Notes: generated from the letters alone by a model not told the origin. 64,000 nt of DNA from Metarhizium brunneum (GCF_013426205.1 NC_089424.1:3410001-3474000), one strand, 5' to 3'; positions 24,213 through 35,794 are shown, counted from the first letter of the stretch. Numbers and translations: made by a program.

Positions 24213-25125
24213 ATGGACCCGAAACAGGAAACAGTAGATTCACAAGACATACTTCAAGAAGAAATAGCCGACTTGGAGCGTCGTCTCGCAGCAGCCAAGA
24301 CACGTTTAAGCACACCACCAAAGGGATCCGATACACCACAGCCTTCACTTCAATGTAAGTGCCTCACTCATCAGCCGGCACAAGCAACAGAAAATCTCAC
24401 ATCAAAAAGCACCGCTCAACTCACCAACACACTACCTCCTCCTCCTGTCCGACTCGCAACTGCCCATTGGCTCATTCGCATTCAGCAGCGGGCTGGAATC
24501 ATACCTCGCGCACAACCGCCGCGCCACATTCTCCTCGTTCCTTCCGCTCTCGCTCTCCTCCTACGCCGCCACAACGCTGCCCTTTGTCCTCGCCGCCCAC
24601 CGCGACCCTTGCTCTCTCATCGAACTGGACGACCAGCTCGACGCAGCGGTCATCTGCACCGTCGGCCGGAGAGCCAGCGTCTCGCAGGGCCGGGCCCTCC
24701 TGTCCATATGGGAGCGCTCGTTTAGAGCCACGCTCCCCAAGAGCGCCGACTTGCCGGTCCTGCGCGAATTCGCGGCCTTGCTCAAGGATGGCTCTGCGGA
24801 TGGTGAAGCGCCGCCCGTCTCGGCACACCTGGCACCGCTGTTTGGTGCAATTTGCGCGATTGTAGGGCTGACGCTCCACCAGACGGCGTACATGTACATG
24901 GTGAGCCACCTCAAGGCGCTGGTGTCGGCGGCCGTGAGGGCGAGCATGTTTGGCCCGTACCAGGCGCAGAAGGTGTTGGCCGGGGAGCAGGCGCAGAGGT
25001 GGATCGGGCGAGTGATTGATCGGGAGTGGGAGACGAGGGTTGACGAGGCTGGGCAGAGTGTGCCAGTAATGGATTTGTGGATTGGACGCCATGAAGTTCT
25101 ATACTCGAGGATCTTTAATAGTTGA
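24213..25125 (+). CDS. ureF: Urease accessory protein UreF
   Basis: UreF works with UreG and UreD/H to insert nickel into apo-urease, allowing urea use as nitrogen source. Exon 24213-24354 encodes a charged helical head (QEEIADLERRLAAAKTRL). After intron 24355-24409, exon 24410-25125 completes 285 residues. The family block LLLLSDSQLPIGSFAFSSG followed by LESYLAH is unmistakable. The rest is all-helical, ending in GPYQAQKVLAG and RHEVLYSRIFNS, typical of fungal UreF tails. The donor is consensus GTAAGT, but the acceptor that keeps frame is AAAAAG, a weak site; alternative AG sites at 24374 and 24390 shift frame. Genomic partners (urease, UreG) are not in the window. The gene converges on cwc2 with 133 bp between stops. 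Confidence 0.92.
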
Positions 25126-25258
25126 CCTGGGACGGAGCTGGAAACCCATACCGGAATGGTGTCTTGTTACATTGGTATCATTATTGTATAAAATACATTT
25201 CTATATATGTTCCTTGCTTCAGCCACCGTAGAAAGAAATAGACGAGAATCCAAACGCC

Positions 25259-26497
25259 TTATTCGTCATCGCTGTCGCTATCATAAGATACAAGAGGCCC
25301 TGTAGGAGCCGCCGCCTTGGGCTTCGACGTTACAGCTACTTTGGCTTTGTTGAGTGCTGCCAGTGTAGAACTGGAAAATATACCGGCCGTTTCTGGCGCT
25401 GGGGGTGGTGCTGTTGTGGTTTCGGGTTCTTCTGTCGACTGGCCATTTTCCAGCATCAAAGGCTGCTGGTATTCTACCTGCAAACCTTCGTGGCCCACAG
25501 GATTGACTGCGGTTTTGCCTCGAGCGAAATGCACATCGTCGGGTGCCTCATCCCCTTCCAAGCCGTAACTGCTCTCGATGCGTCTCCGCTTCCTGGCGTC
25601 AGGGCCTTTGCCTTCGATTTCAGCCACATACTCCGCAGGAAGCGCTCTGCGAACAGCTTCAGCAGCCTGTTCTTCGACTCGTCTCGCCTCGCGAGCTTGG
25701 GCCATGGGGTTAGGATCGGCCGTGGCCCATCGCACATTTAGGATCTCATCGTGGTCTAGGGACTGGTGGGCCATGGCTTCTCTGGCGAATTGGGCGTTGG
25801 CCTCGTTGGTGTATGTGATGAAGGCGACACCTCGCGAGTTTAAGACGCGGACTGCAGACATTATAAGTTAGTCCTTTTTTTTGTGTGTCTGTTGCGCAGC
25901 AGACGGGTATCACCTACCTCGTTCAACCTGTCCCCATTCCGCAAAATGGCGAGCCACAATCTCTTCGATATCGTCCGTCACATGAATGCGACCCACGTAA
26001 ATTGTTCTATTCTGGCGCATGAAGCTTCCGACACCACCCATATCATCTCTGTAGTCGCTGAACTTTTCGCGGCCAAAGCAGTCGACATTTGGGTTGAAAA
26101 GGTCGAACGTCCCCGGTAATCGGTGCAAATTTGTGCAGTCTTGTCCCAGCGGGCAGATTCCCCGTGCAAATCGAAGGCAGAAATAGCTTCCCGACACATT
26201 ATCAGCTGTGGTGTAGCCGGCGTCCGTCGCAATGATACATCGGCCCTTGGCCTTGGTCTGCTGGTATGCTTCTCGATCTCCGCCCGCCCACTTGTTGAAC
26301 CAGATATTGTATGTGGTTCCAGTCTGTGGTGGTGCCTCCGAAGTGAATTCGCTAGGATCAATCTGCACTCTTGCGGGTTTCTTCTTTTTGCGAATAATCT
26401 TCTTGATGATCTTCTTTTCCCCTGTAGTTGTGACCGCCGTTGAGCCGTCTGTCGCACTCCCAGGCGCGATCTCCCGGTGTTCTTCCTGGTCCGCCAT
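25259..26497 (-). CDS. CWC2: Pre-mRNA-splicing factor Cwc2 (RBM22-like), CCCH finger plus RRM
   Basis: Cwc2 belongs to the Prp19 complex and contacts U6 snRNA and the intron in the active spliceosome. Exons 25918-26497 and 25259-25851 (minus strand) give 390 residues. After a Lys-rich stretch (KKIIKKIIRKKKKP, about 29-42) comes the Torus region with YNIWFNKWAGGDR. A CCCH finger of spacing C-x7-C-x5-C-x3-H follows (YFCLRFARGICPLG then DCTNLH). The RRM has RNP2 RTIYVGRIHV and RNP1 RGVAFITY, and the single intron (25852-25917) splits the RRM. The C-terminal tail is Pro/Thr-rich, ending in an acidic SYDSDSDDE. Start 26497 lies 314 bp from the divergent DRG1-type GTPase start, so the two probably share a promoter. 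Confidence 0.95.
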
Positions 26498-26811
26498 GGT
26501 TCTGGTCGTGTCGGAATGGCTGGTGGCAGACTCTTTGGCAGCGGCAAAATGAACGCGACGATTCCTGACCCTGGGCGAGGCTGGGTGGAAAGTACTGGGT
26601 GATGGGCGACGGTCAGCCCGGATTGGTAGGCGGTGAATAAGACGTGCGATGCTTTCTGGCCCCGCCAAGTTAATTCTGCCCGACATACACCGTAAACACC
26701 CCACCTATCCTCGAATCTGCCCGAACCTCGATCCATCATTTAAAAAAAAAAAGCCGGCATCTTTGAGCATCTGAGCAGACGGTACGCCGTCTATAAATAA
26801 AGGGAACCAAA
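26498..26811. promoter_or_regulatory. Compact divergent promoter between CWC2 and RBG1
   Basis: 314 bp between two start codons on opposite strands. It contains an inverted repeat AGACGG-TACG-CCGTCT (26777-26792) followed by a TATAAATA word (26792-26799) only 13 nt before the RBG1 ATG, too close to act as a normal TATA box for that gene. The role of the hairpin is unknown. Confidence 0.5.
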
Positions 26812-28253
26812 ATGGTCAATATTACGGAGAAAATCAAGGAGTCAGTAGCCCCATGCGTCAGTGGCTGACCTGTGCTGACCTGTGCAGGATTGAGGATGAG
26901 ATGAGAAGGACTCAAAGTAAGTGTGTTGAAAAACGTCCCCGAACTTGACATCTGGTGATCTTGAGCTGGTCAATTGGCTCATATTGAATGAAAACCCACT
27001 CATCCTACTCTTATTGAGGCGATGCTAACGTATCGCAGAAAATAAGGCCACAGGTATGAAGCGCAAACTCACCGAGACGACATTCGTTGACAGATCAAAG
27101 AATATCACTTGGGTCTATTAAAGGGGTGCGTAAGACGCTAGAATATCCATCTTTGCAACAAATTGCTAATGTTCCTTCAGTAAACTTGCCCGTCTTCGAG
27201 CACAATTACTGGAACCCGGCCCGGGAGCTGGCGGCGGTGGCGGATCCGGCTTCGACGTCAGCAAAAGCGGCGACGCGCGCATCTCCCTTGTTGGTTTCCC
27301 GTCTGTCGGTAAATCAACCTTTTTATCAAAAGTCACCAAGACGAGATCGGAGGTAGCCTCATATGCGTTCACCACCCTCACAGCCATCCCTGGTGTTCTC
27401 GAATATGGCGGCGCGGAGATTCAGCTCCTCGATTTGCCCGGAATCATCGAGGGGGCCGCCGAGGGCAAAGGTCGTGGTCGTCAAGTCATTTCGGCGGCCA
27501 AGACGAGTGATCTTATCCTGATGGTGCTGGATGCCACGAAAAAGGCAGAGCAGAGAGCCCTCTTGGAAGCCGAATTAGAGTCTGTAGGCATCAGGTTGAA
27601 CCGCGAGCCGCCGTACGTTTCATTCCCTCCCGCACTATCCCACGCACACCGTCTAACGCCACGCAAGAAACATCTACTTGAAGCCCAAAAAAGCCGGCGG
27701 CATGAAGATCACCTTTCAAACGCCGCCCAAGAACCTCGACGAGAAAATGCTCTACAACATCCTGCGGGACTACAAAATGCTCAACTGCGAGGTGCTCGTG
27801 CGCGACGAAAACGCCACAGTTGACGACTTCATCGACGTCATCATGAAGGACCACCGCAAATATATCAAGTGTCTCTATGTGTACAACAAAATTGACAGCG
27901 TGTCACTCGACTTTTTAGACAGCCTGGCGCGGGAGCCGCAGACAGTCGTCATGAGCTGCGAGTTAGATCTGGGAATTCAGGATGTGATTGATCGATGCTG
28001 GAAAGAGCTGAAGCTGATTAGAATATACACGAAGCGCAAGGGCGTTGAGCCGGACTTTAGCGAGGCGTTGATTGTGAGGAGTAATAGCACTATTGAGGAT
28101 GTGTGTGATCGGATCCATCGCACCTTGAAGGATACTTTCAAGTATGCGTTGGTTTGGGGAGCGAGCGCCAGACATATTCCTCAGAGGGTTGGGTTAGGAC
28201 ACTTGGTAGCGGATGAGGATGTGGTTTACATTGTGAGCGGATGGCGAGCGTAA
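26812..28253 (+). CDS. RBG1: Developmentally regulated GTP-binding protein Rbg1/DRG1
   Basis: Rbg1 is an OBG-class GTPase that with Tma46/DFRP1 binds translating ribosomes and relieves pauses. Six exons: 26812-26840, 26888-26916, 27039-27053, 27101-27125, 27181-27612 and 27668-28253, giving 371 residues (human DRG1 is 367). The first four coding exons are only 29, 29, 15 and 25 nt, but joining them gives the conserved head ([31 protein letters not shown]). G1 is [10 protein letters not shown]3 [12 protein letters not shown] and G4 NKID. The HTH/S5D2L insert follows G1, and the TGS domain is C-terminal, ending in [10 protein letters not shown]. Two acceptors end in AAG. The gene is head-to-head with cwc2. 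No frameshift is present; what looks like broken frames is dense splicing. Confidence 0.95.
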
Positions 28254-28790
28254 ATAGGATACATGGGTGGCAAACAGCAGGCAGTATGATGTTCATGTGC
28301 GCTATTCATGCGAAAATATTCCCACACGCCGGCAAGAAGCCAATATTGGCAGTCCGAGGCCGAATCACACGACTCAGTACCATACTAATACCAGCATGGA
28401 CTACTACAGAATCACAACAAAACGCAGTATGAGTTTCAGCACGGATACAAAGTTGATCATCATGAGAGAAATACGAAACCAATCCAATAATCAACCCGCC
28501 AACCCCCATATTCATCCAACCCGCATCGCGCTCAACAGAATCATTATCAGCCCAAACCAAAAGGGAAATATCCTCGTCCCTAATCAAAGCCAAAATCGTC
28601 ATGTGTGTTCATGAAAGTTGTCTCCATAACGCCAGCCTTTACCGAGTCCATTCCCCAACAAGCATTCCTCTTCCCCTTATGCTATATCAAAAGGACAGGC
28701 GCCGCAGAGAGTCCATACAAACCCGCAAAAACAAGCAAGCACACCAAAACCCGGAAAACAAATGATGTACAAGTTTGTCCAGCGCTTCAA
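28254..28790. other. Short convergent intergenic region
   Basis: 3' flanks of RBG1 and SPO12. Open frames here lack coding features. Confidence 0.6.
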
Positions 28791-29255
28791 TCACTGCTGG
28801 ATGGACCGGGCGCCGAGCGAATTCTCGCCATTGAGTTTCTTAACACTCGCCTGGGCAAAGAGAGACTTGGGCTTGGCCCTGCCAATCGCATCAGCAAGAC
28901 AAAAATTCCGTGGCCCCGCGCGCCATAAGAGAAACAAGGTCCAAAAAGAAAAGAAAAAAAAGACCTACTTGCTGGCGTGCTTATTTCGCAAAGCGTTAAT
29001 CTTGGCCGTACAAGGGCTCATGATATTATCCGACGGAGAAACATATTGCTTGGTCCTAGAGGCGGCATCAGCAAGCCGAGCGCGGGGGCCGAGTCGCTGA
29101 CGGGCGGCGGCGGGCGAAGAAAGAAGAACGTACGTCTCAGCAGCCATCTTGGACTGGAATACCTGGCGGTGGTACTCCATGCTCTTAACGTCCTTGGCGG
29201 CGTTTTGCTGGTCCATGACGGCGTTGACGTCCTTGTCACCGAGGACGGCTGACAT
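28791..29255 (-). CDS. SPO12: Spo12-family mitotic/meiotic exit regulator
   Basis: Spo12 in yeast helps release the Cdc14 phosphatase from the nucleolus in early anaphase (FEAR network). This small gene is easily missed because no long frame covers it. Exons 29134-29255, 28969-29055 and 28791-28878 (minus strand) join in phase to 98 residues. Introns 29056-29133 and 28879-28968 have consensus GTACGT and GTAGGT donors and TAG/CAG acceptors. The join creates the family core YVSPSDNIMSPCTAKINALR (about 45-64) with its two S-P sites, followed by KPKSLFAQASVKKLNG near residue 75, also typical of filamentous-fungal members. The N-terminal helix (about 8-40) is Q- and K-rich. Without splicing the protein would stop right after the core. 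Confidence 0.85.
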
Positions 29256-30365
29256 TGTTCTTTTCTTTCTTTTGAGGGGAGAAGAAAAACGAAGGGGGGC
29301 TCTTGTTGGGGAAAAAGTATGTATAACGACCAGCGTGAATATGTTTCTGCGTGCGGACTTGTCAGAAACGCCGTTAATAACAACGGGAGCAGCGGTATCT
29401 AAATATTCACGTCGAGATGGAGGGCAGCTTACCTGGTGACCGGTGCGTTATTGTGATTTATGCGCGGGATGTGGTTGTCGGAGCAGAAAACAAAACAGAG
29501 AACAGGACCAGGATGCTGTCCTGTTATACAATAACGGGCGTTGTATGCACAAGGATTGGGGAAAAATCAGATGTGCACTTTAAGATGTCACGCTGCTGGG
29601 CTTTGGGAAAGTAAATGGATGGTCCATCTTTGGGCCGTCGGCAGGGCAACGCGATGTGGTCCACAAAAGAGTCATCGCTGGCTGCTGCTGTGGCATGTGG
29701 AGCCATTGGTTCCCGAGCATCCCCCATGGGAAGTAACATTGATGCATTTGGTCGGTTTGCCATCGCCACAAAACAAGACGCACGGGGCAGGCTGGCCATG
29801 TCGGCAGAGCAATTCATGTCCAGGGACGGACTTGTGCGAGACGCAGCTTGCCGCAGGGAGGGAAGGGCAGTCTGATTCGCTGACGGCGGTGTGTTTTGTG
29901 CGCTGCACGTTGTGGTCCAACCAGTTCATGGTGGATTGGAGCAGTTGTGAACGCGTTATACGTTGCATCATGTAGTTGCCTGGTGCATGATGGATGTGGT
30001 TATTATTTATCATGGATAGTTGAGTCAGTGTTGTCAGGGTTGCCAAAGTGCGGAAAATGACAGCTCATGATTTGAGCTCTGAATATGCTTTGCTTGTTTT
30101 GCCATAGCAGACGAATGCCGGGTCGGTTCATCGCCAATACAGCGATTGGCAAAAAGCATTCATGTTTAGTAGGAAAACACGTTCTGCCATGCATTAGTTG
30201 GATGAATTGCCCGCGTGTTAGCCGTTCAAGGCCGCCTCGACTGTGCATGACTCTGTAGGAACAGGGCCATTCAAACAGCTCGCCACACATTGTAATAAAG
30301 ACCGTTTATTCACAATCAAGACCATAGATACACTTTGAGCCTATACTAGACTATCCTCATTGTTT
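29256..30365. other. Intergenic region without a supported gene
   Basis: About 1.1 kb upstream of SPO12 and downstream of the acyl-CoA dehydrogenase. Overlapping antisense frames at 29520-30046 carry no domain. Confidence 0.6.
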
Positions 30366-31936
30366 TTAAATCTTGGCGTGGCGAATGTTGGCACCCGGCT
30401 GGGCCGTCTGTGTGCCGTACTTCTTCATCAAACCTGCCGTCTTCTCCCGTTGCCACTGAATCTTCTGCGTCGCCTCCTTGCCACGCTTGTTTTCATTTCG
30501 GCCCATCTGTTGCAGGTGCACCTCGTCAGGGCCATCAGCCAGCCTCAACGTTCGGATCCCAGCCCACGAGTTGGCAAGTGGTGTATCCTGGCAGACGCCG
30601 GCACCGCCAAAGGACTGAACAGCGCGATCAATGACAGTCAGCGCCGTCTGGGGGACGAGGACCTTGGCCTGGGCGATTTCTTTGAGGGCCTTCTTGGGAC
30701 CCAGAAGGTCCATCTTGTGCGCGGCGTTGAGGACAATTAGACGCGCAGAATCGATTTCGATGCGGGACTTGGCAATCCATTCCAGGATGACGCCGTGCTC
30801 GCGGAGGAGCTTTCCAAAGGGCTTTTTGCGATCGTCGTTGACACGCATGAGCATCCAGTCGAGAGCGACCTCGGACTAAAAAGCTCGTCAGTTCCCAAAT
30901 TCATAAGCAAGGGTGGCAGGGCAGGGTGGAGAAAATGGAAATATAAAAACGTACAGCGCCAATACTTCTCATGGCGTGATGGATTCTGCCGGGTCCCAAA
31001 CGACCCTGAATAATCTCGAAACCTCGCCCCTCTCCAAGCACCATGTTACCCACCGGCACCCTGACGTTGGTAAAGGTCAAGTGTCCGTGGCCGTGAGGCG
31101 CATCATCATACCCGTAGACCTTGAGCATCCTGTTAATCTTAATGCCGGGCGTATCGGCAGGCACCAGCACCACGCTCTGCTGCCTATACGGATCCTTATT
31201 CGCCTTGTCGGTCTTGCCCATGACAATGTAGATTTTGCAGCGGGGATCGCCAGCACCGCTAGACCACCACTTTTGTCCGTTGAGCACGTACTCGTTGCCC
31301 TCGCGCTTGATGTCCAACTCAATGTTGGTAGCATCTGACGAAGCAACCTGGGGCTCCGTCATAAGGAAGGCAGAGCGAATTTTGCCATCCATGAGAGGCT
31401 TGAGCCACTGCTGCTTCTGGGCGTCGTTGCCATACTTGGCGAGGACTTCCATGTTGCCCGTATCGGGAGCAGCGCAGTTGCACGCCTCAGAAGCACTTCG
31501 TGAGCGGCCGAGCCACTCGGCCATGATGCCGTACTCGAGATTAGTCCATCCGGGGGATTCCTTGTAATGGCCCTTGGGCAGGAACATGTTCCAAAGACCG
31601 AGCTTCTTGGCCTTTTCCTTGAGTTCCTCGATGATGGCCGGGTGGTTTTCCCACCGATCATCACCTTGGCCGACCTGGGCCTCCAAGACTGGGTCAGCCC
31701 TGCAGCATAGTCAGTTAAAGCTGAAGCTAAATGTGGTCGTGACCATGGGTAACATGTTGGGGTCTCACGGGATGCACTCTTCCTCGACAAACTTGGCCAC
31801 CACATCAATCATCCTTTTAGCCTCATCGCTCACCAAATGTGAGACCTGCATCGGTCAGCATCGTAAGTCGAGGAAGTGGAATCGATCTTGTCCAATGAAC
31901 AGCAGCACCTACGACAGCCGGGATTTTATCAGACAT
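30366..31936 (-). CDS. Acyl-CoA dehydrogenase (ACAD10/11-like fungal type)
   Basis: FAD-dependent alpha,beta-dehydrogenation of acyl-CoA, the first step of beta-oxidation or of branched-chain acyl-CoA breakdown. Exons 31913-31936, 31769-31845, 30955-31699 and 30366-30875 (minus strand) give 451 residues, the usual single-domain length. Recognisable blocks are [10 protein letters not shown] and [13 protein letters not shown] in the N-terminal helical domain, [16 protein letters not shown] in the beta domain (FAD/substrate), then [15 protein letters not shown] and [20 protein letters not shown]. The C-terminal helical domain has [17 protein letters not shown] and [10 protein letters not shown]. 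Closest in layout to the ACAD10/11 branch, which uses long or 4-hydroxy acyl-CoAs, but the substrate is not decidable here. The C-terminus (RHAKI) is not a clear PTS1, and there is no obvious mitochondrial presequence, so location is open. Confidence 0.93.
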
Positions 31937-32920
31937 ATCTGCAACTTGGGTCACACCACAGTGAAGTAAACGTAAAAGTGTATCAAAACAGCCAGCCTAG
32001 CAACGAGGCTACTTGACGTCAATCAGAATGACAGGAGTCGGAAACCCCGGGGTAGAGTGGGTTATGGTAGATGGGCTCAGCGGAAACAAACAGGACCAGG
32101 GGAAAGGCTGTCAAAGCTACCAGACGGCTTGGATTGGCATCCTTAAGTAACGGGAGAGGAGCCGAGGTTCTCTGGCTATTCATCAACGCTACTTCGGTAT
32201 GGCTGGTGTGGACGCAGGAGTATCGAGCCACTCGGAGCAGGCCGTCCAGAACCGCCCCTAGTCTGGGGAATTGACAGGGATTCTGCTAGATGCCTCGGCC
32301 ATTGCGGGTCTGCACCAAGCCATTTAATGTCTGTTTCCAGCTACCCTGTAGGATATCCCGTGCCATCATGCCACATTGCGGACGAGATATCACCACTATA
32401 AACCGTCTCTGATCCCGTTTACATCACTTAGTCGTCAGTCATTCCACCATGGACCCCTCGTATGATTTTCCAAGTTTGTAGCCGAGGACATGGAGCTGAT
32501 TCCCGTTTGGGTCAACATCCCGGTGTATTGACTGACCTATGTCACCCGCACTACATACCTCGTCTATCACCTGTCGAGATAAATACATTCTAATCAACTC
32601 TATGGCAATGCGTGAAGCCTGGAAAGCGGTTTCCACATTTCAATCGATGGCAACACCTAATTAAACCCCGAACTCGAAAAAGCAGTGCATAACAAGTCAG
32701 GACGAGACAACAGAGCAGACAGGAGAATGGACCAAAAAAAAGGGAAGTGAAAATATTCATGAGACACCCAAAACGAAAATGAACCTTCGACACCCAGTGT
32801 TCCACACCCATGACGAGTCGCGAAACAAGATGCCCTCTTCAGGTCCGGATATGCTGCTTTAGACACGTTCTGACACATATCCCCATTGCGCTTCCACCCA
32901 TTGATATCATTCATGTCCTC
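31937..32920. other. Intergenic region without a supported gene
   Basis: Promoter of the acyl-CoA dehydrogenase and 3' flank of ypt7. No conserved coding block on either strand. Confidence 0.6.
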
Positions 32921-33902
32921 TTAACAGGCACAACCATCACGGTCGTTGTCGATGTGGATGTTGATAGGGTCGTCGAATTCGCCGCTAAACTCCTCCGACT
33001 CTTCTTGTGCGAGAGCGTTCCGGGCAATGACTGTCTTTCATTAGTACATATATCACCCTTGTTTGTGGAGCGGGATCCTACCCTCGAAAGCCTGGTCAAT
33101 ATTGATGGCCTCCTTGGCGCTAGTCTCAAAATACGGGATATCCCCTTTGGACTGGCAAAAGGTCATGGCGCGCTTGTTTGAAATCTACTACATGTTAGGC
33201 TTCACCCATTCAGAACAGGAGAAGTCGTCATATCATACCACTCGTTTGCTCTCCTCCACATCAATCTTGTTTCCGAGAACAACCTACACAGGGTAAGCCA
33301 ACGTCCCATAACACCACGCCCAAAACAGAACTTACAAATGGAAAGTTGGGAGGATCCCGTGGTGAGGCTTGGATCAGAAACTCGTCCCTCCAGCTGTCGA
33401 GAGCCTCGAAGCTCTTGGCATTGTTGACGTCGTACACGAGAACACAGCAGTCAGCACCACGGTAGAACGCGACTCCTAACGACTGAAATCGCTCCTGTCC
33501 AGCAGTATCCCAAAGCTATTGCGCATTAGCAATTTACGTTGTCGGTCCTGGATGCTGATGATAGCTCGCCCAACCTACCTGCATTGTGACTTGTCTGTCA
33601 TCCACCATGACCTCTCGTGTTAAAAAGTCGGCGCCGATGGTAGCCTTGTAGCTCGCGCTAAACTTCTTCTTGACCTGTATCCCACCATTACCCATCAGTA
33701 TACTCTGTGTAGTTGTTGTGCCGAAGGGGCGGGGGGTTTGGTAGTCGAACATATTGATTCATCAAGCTCGTCTTGCCGACACCGCTATCTCCAAGGATGA
33801 TAACCTGCACCCCGTCAGTGTCCGTCTGTACGCCAAGGCTTCGACATCACCAAGGAGCCCATCCGGCCATACCTTGAGGAGGACCTTCTTCCGCGAAGAC
33901 AT
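32921..33902 (-). CDS. ypt7: Rab GTPase Ypt7 (Rab7), vacuole fusion
   Basis: Ypt7 drives late endosome-vacuole and vacuole-vacuole fusion through HOPS and acts in autophagy. Seven exons (minus strand: 33873-33902, 33751-33804, 33579-33674, 33336-33515, 33239-33283, 33082-33184, 32921-33030) join in frame to 205 residues, the Rab7 length. P-loop GDSGVGKTS, switch [13 protein letters not shown], switch [19 protein letters not shown], and TSAKEA are all present. The insert [10 protein letters not shown] and the RabF/RabSF motifs are Rab7-type. The C-terminus ends C-A-C, a CxC double geranylgeranylation site. The intron after the P-loop exon uses a GTTCGA donor; every phase is consistent. The next gene upstream is divergent, 790 bp away. 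Confidence 0.97.
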
Positions 33903-34692
33903 GTTGGCAGTTGTGATGTATGGACGCTACTGGTGAGGATGTAGGAGTCGTCAATGAGGTGATGGACGAGGAGCGTTTCAGCGCTCACGCGGCGAGGGGG
34001 GAGAGCAGCTCGCGAGCTCGTCTCGATTGGGCAGTAGGCGGCTGTTGAGTAGATGTGCTCCTTTCGCAGCAGGTACAATGGAATAAAGTTGTTGGGGTAG
34101 GTTTACGGAGTGGCCAGGCGTCGCTGAGCACGAGACCCTGCAGCAAGGCGGTAACTTGATGCGAATGTGTGAGAGAGGAGTGGTAGAGGAGTGGTTGTTT
34201 GAGGCGGCGACTGGACGCTGAGGCCGGCGGTGGAAGGTGGATGGACCAGTCAAGTAGCTCGAGTCTACAGAGTACTGACCAGCAGACACACTGACTGCAA
34301 CCACCGGTTACTTTTATGAATGACAGGGGTCTAACGTCAGCTCCTGTTACAACCCAGGCAGGTAAGTAAAGGTCAACTCAAGGACTCCTTGTCCGTTGAT
34401 TGCCCACCAAGGTGCTCTCAACTGGTCAGTGCTGGTGGCTGGTGCCTCAGATGGAGCCCGTGTGACCCATGCAGTGGGTAGTGCCGCCACCAGAGTGACA
34501 TCAACATTGAATTTCCGCCGGTTGACTCTAGCTAAACCCGGCCTGCATCAAGCCGTCACCATCCGCCAATCTGCTACAATCCCCGAATTGACGACAACGT
34601 TGAACAACAACAGCCTCCAAAAGCCCACACGATACCACTGAGCCGGCATTGAAGCTCCCTCTGACCGCCATGAACTATTCATAGCACCAACC
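33903..34692. other. Divergent promoter region between ypt7 and the chelatase-like gene
   Basis: No coding block. The ypt7-proximal part (33903-34280) probably holds its 5' UTR. Confidence 0.6.
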
Positions 34693-35794
34693 ATGGCCTC
34701 CACCACCTCACCCATCGTCTCGAAAATCCTCCATCTATCAGACCTCGAGCTTGCCCTCCTCCTCTGTCTCATCTCCCGCGAACACGGCATAATAACCACT
34801 CCCTCCGCCTCTCTATCCCTCCTCACCACCGAACTCTGCCTCGTAGCAACCCGTACATTTGGGCTTACCTGCTCCATCGTTGACTGTACGCCCTCCACAA
34901 CCCTCGACGACTTCGCATCCGCTCTCCTCCTGCCTCCCAAATCCGCCCAACAACCCCAACAACCAGATTACTTTGCCCACGGCCCACGGCGAAGCCTACA
35001 CGCATCTCCGCTCTTGCCGAGCTCTCAAATCGCAAACTGCATCCTCGCCAAGAATCTTAACCTGGCGCCCAAGTCTGTCCAGATTCAGGCTCTCGAACTA
35101 CTTCGTACACGACGCATATTTACACGGACTTCAGTGCAGACTGCCCCCAAGCAGTTCATCTTTATACCCGTGTTGGAGGCAGAGGCTCCCGGGAAAGGAG
35201 AGCGAGTTACACCACATTTGAATGACTTCTTTTCCTTGGCGCATTGGCATGATCCCGACCAGGAGGGGTTTGTGAATATCGACGAGGAAGACGAGGTGGA
35301 GCGGGGATCGGCGGAGAGCGTGAATCGACGGAATGATAGTAATTCGTTCTTGATACCAGAGAGCGTACGGCTTGCCTCGCAAATTCCTCTTGAGGGCAAG
35401 GTGCTAACAGGGCGTGCAGGAAATCAGCCATCTCGCACAACTCAGTCAACAAGTCCAAGTTGACATCGAGGTGACCCGTTATCAAATGAATATTGTATCC
35501 TTCTTACGCATGCACCGCGCTGTAGCAGACGGCATAACTCCCAATGCAACAAAACATCTCGACAAGTTGATGCGGTGTCTTGCCCCCCTTCATGGAGTAG
35601 ACTTCGTGGCACCTGCACTTGTGGGTCTTGCTGTCAAGAAGGTATATTTACACCGGATACGAATTACGTCTCCAGAGGATGAGCGAAGCATGCAATGGGG
35701 CAGCAAGTTGGAGGCCGTAGCGGCTATATTAGCAGACATGGGACCTGAGGAAGTGGTTGAAGATGTTTTAGGTATGGTGACGGCACCGATATGA
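34693..35794 (+). CDS. Conserved filamentous-fungal protein, 'magnesium chelatase-like'
   Basis: Exons 34693-35364 and 35420-35794 give 348 residues. The 55-nt intron has a GTACGG donor, a CTAAC branch point just before the acceptor, and GCAG. A shorter 19-nt alternative (35401-35419) also keeps frame but is too small to be credible. Blocks such as LSDLELALLLCLISREH at the N-terminus, LAPKSVQIQALELLRTRRIF, HLNDFFSLAHWHDP and RYQMNIVSFLRMHRAVADG match a family that databases commonly name magnesium chelatase. The HLND and VSFLRMHRAVA parts resemble the sensor/lid end of MoxR/ChlI AAA+ proteins. I see no Walker A (GxxxxGK) or Walker B motif, so it is unlikely to be an active ATPase. True function unknown. 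Confidence 0.75.

Noticed and set aside
26792..26799. TATAAATA as TATA box of RBG1
   Set aside because: Only 13 nt before the conserved start codon, too close for normal TATA-directed initiation.
35401..35419. A 19-nt intron in the chelatase-like gene
   Set aside because: It keeps frame, but it is far below the usual minimum. The 55-nt intron 35365-35419 with a CTAAC branch point explains the same join.
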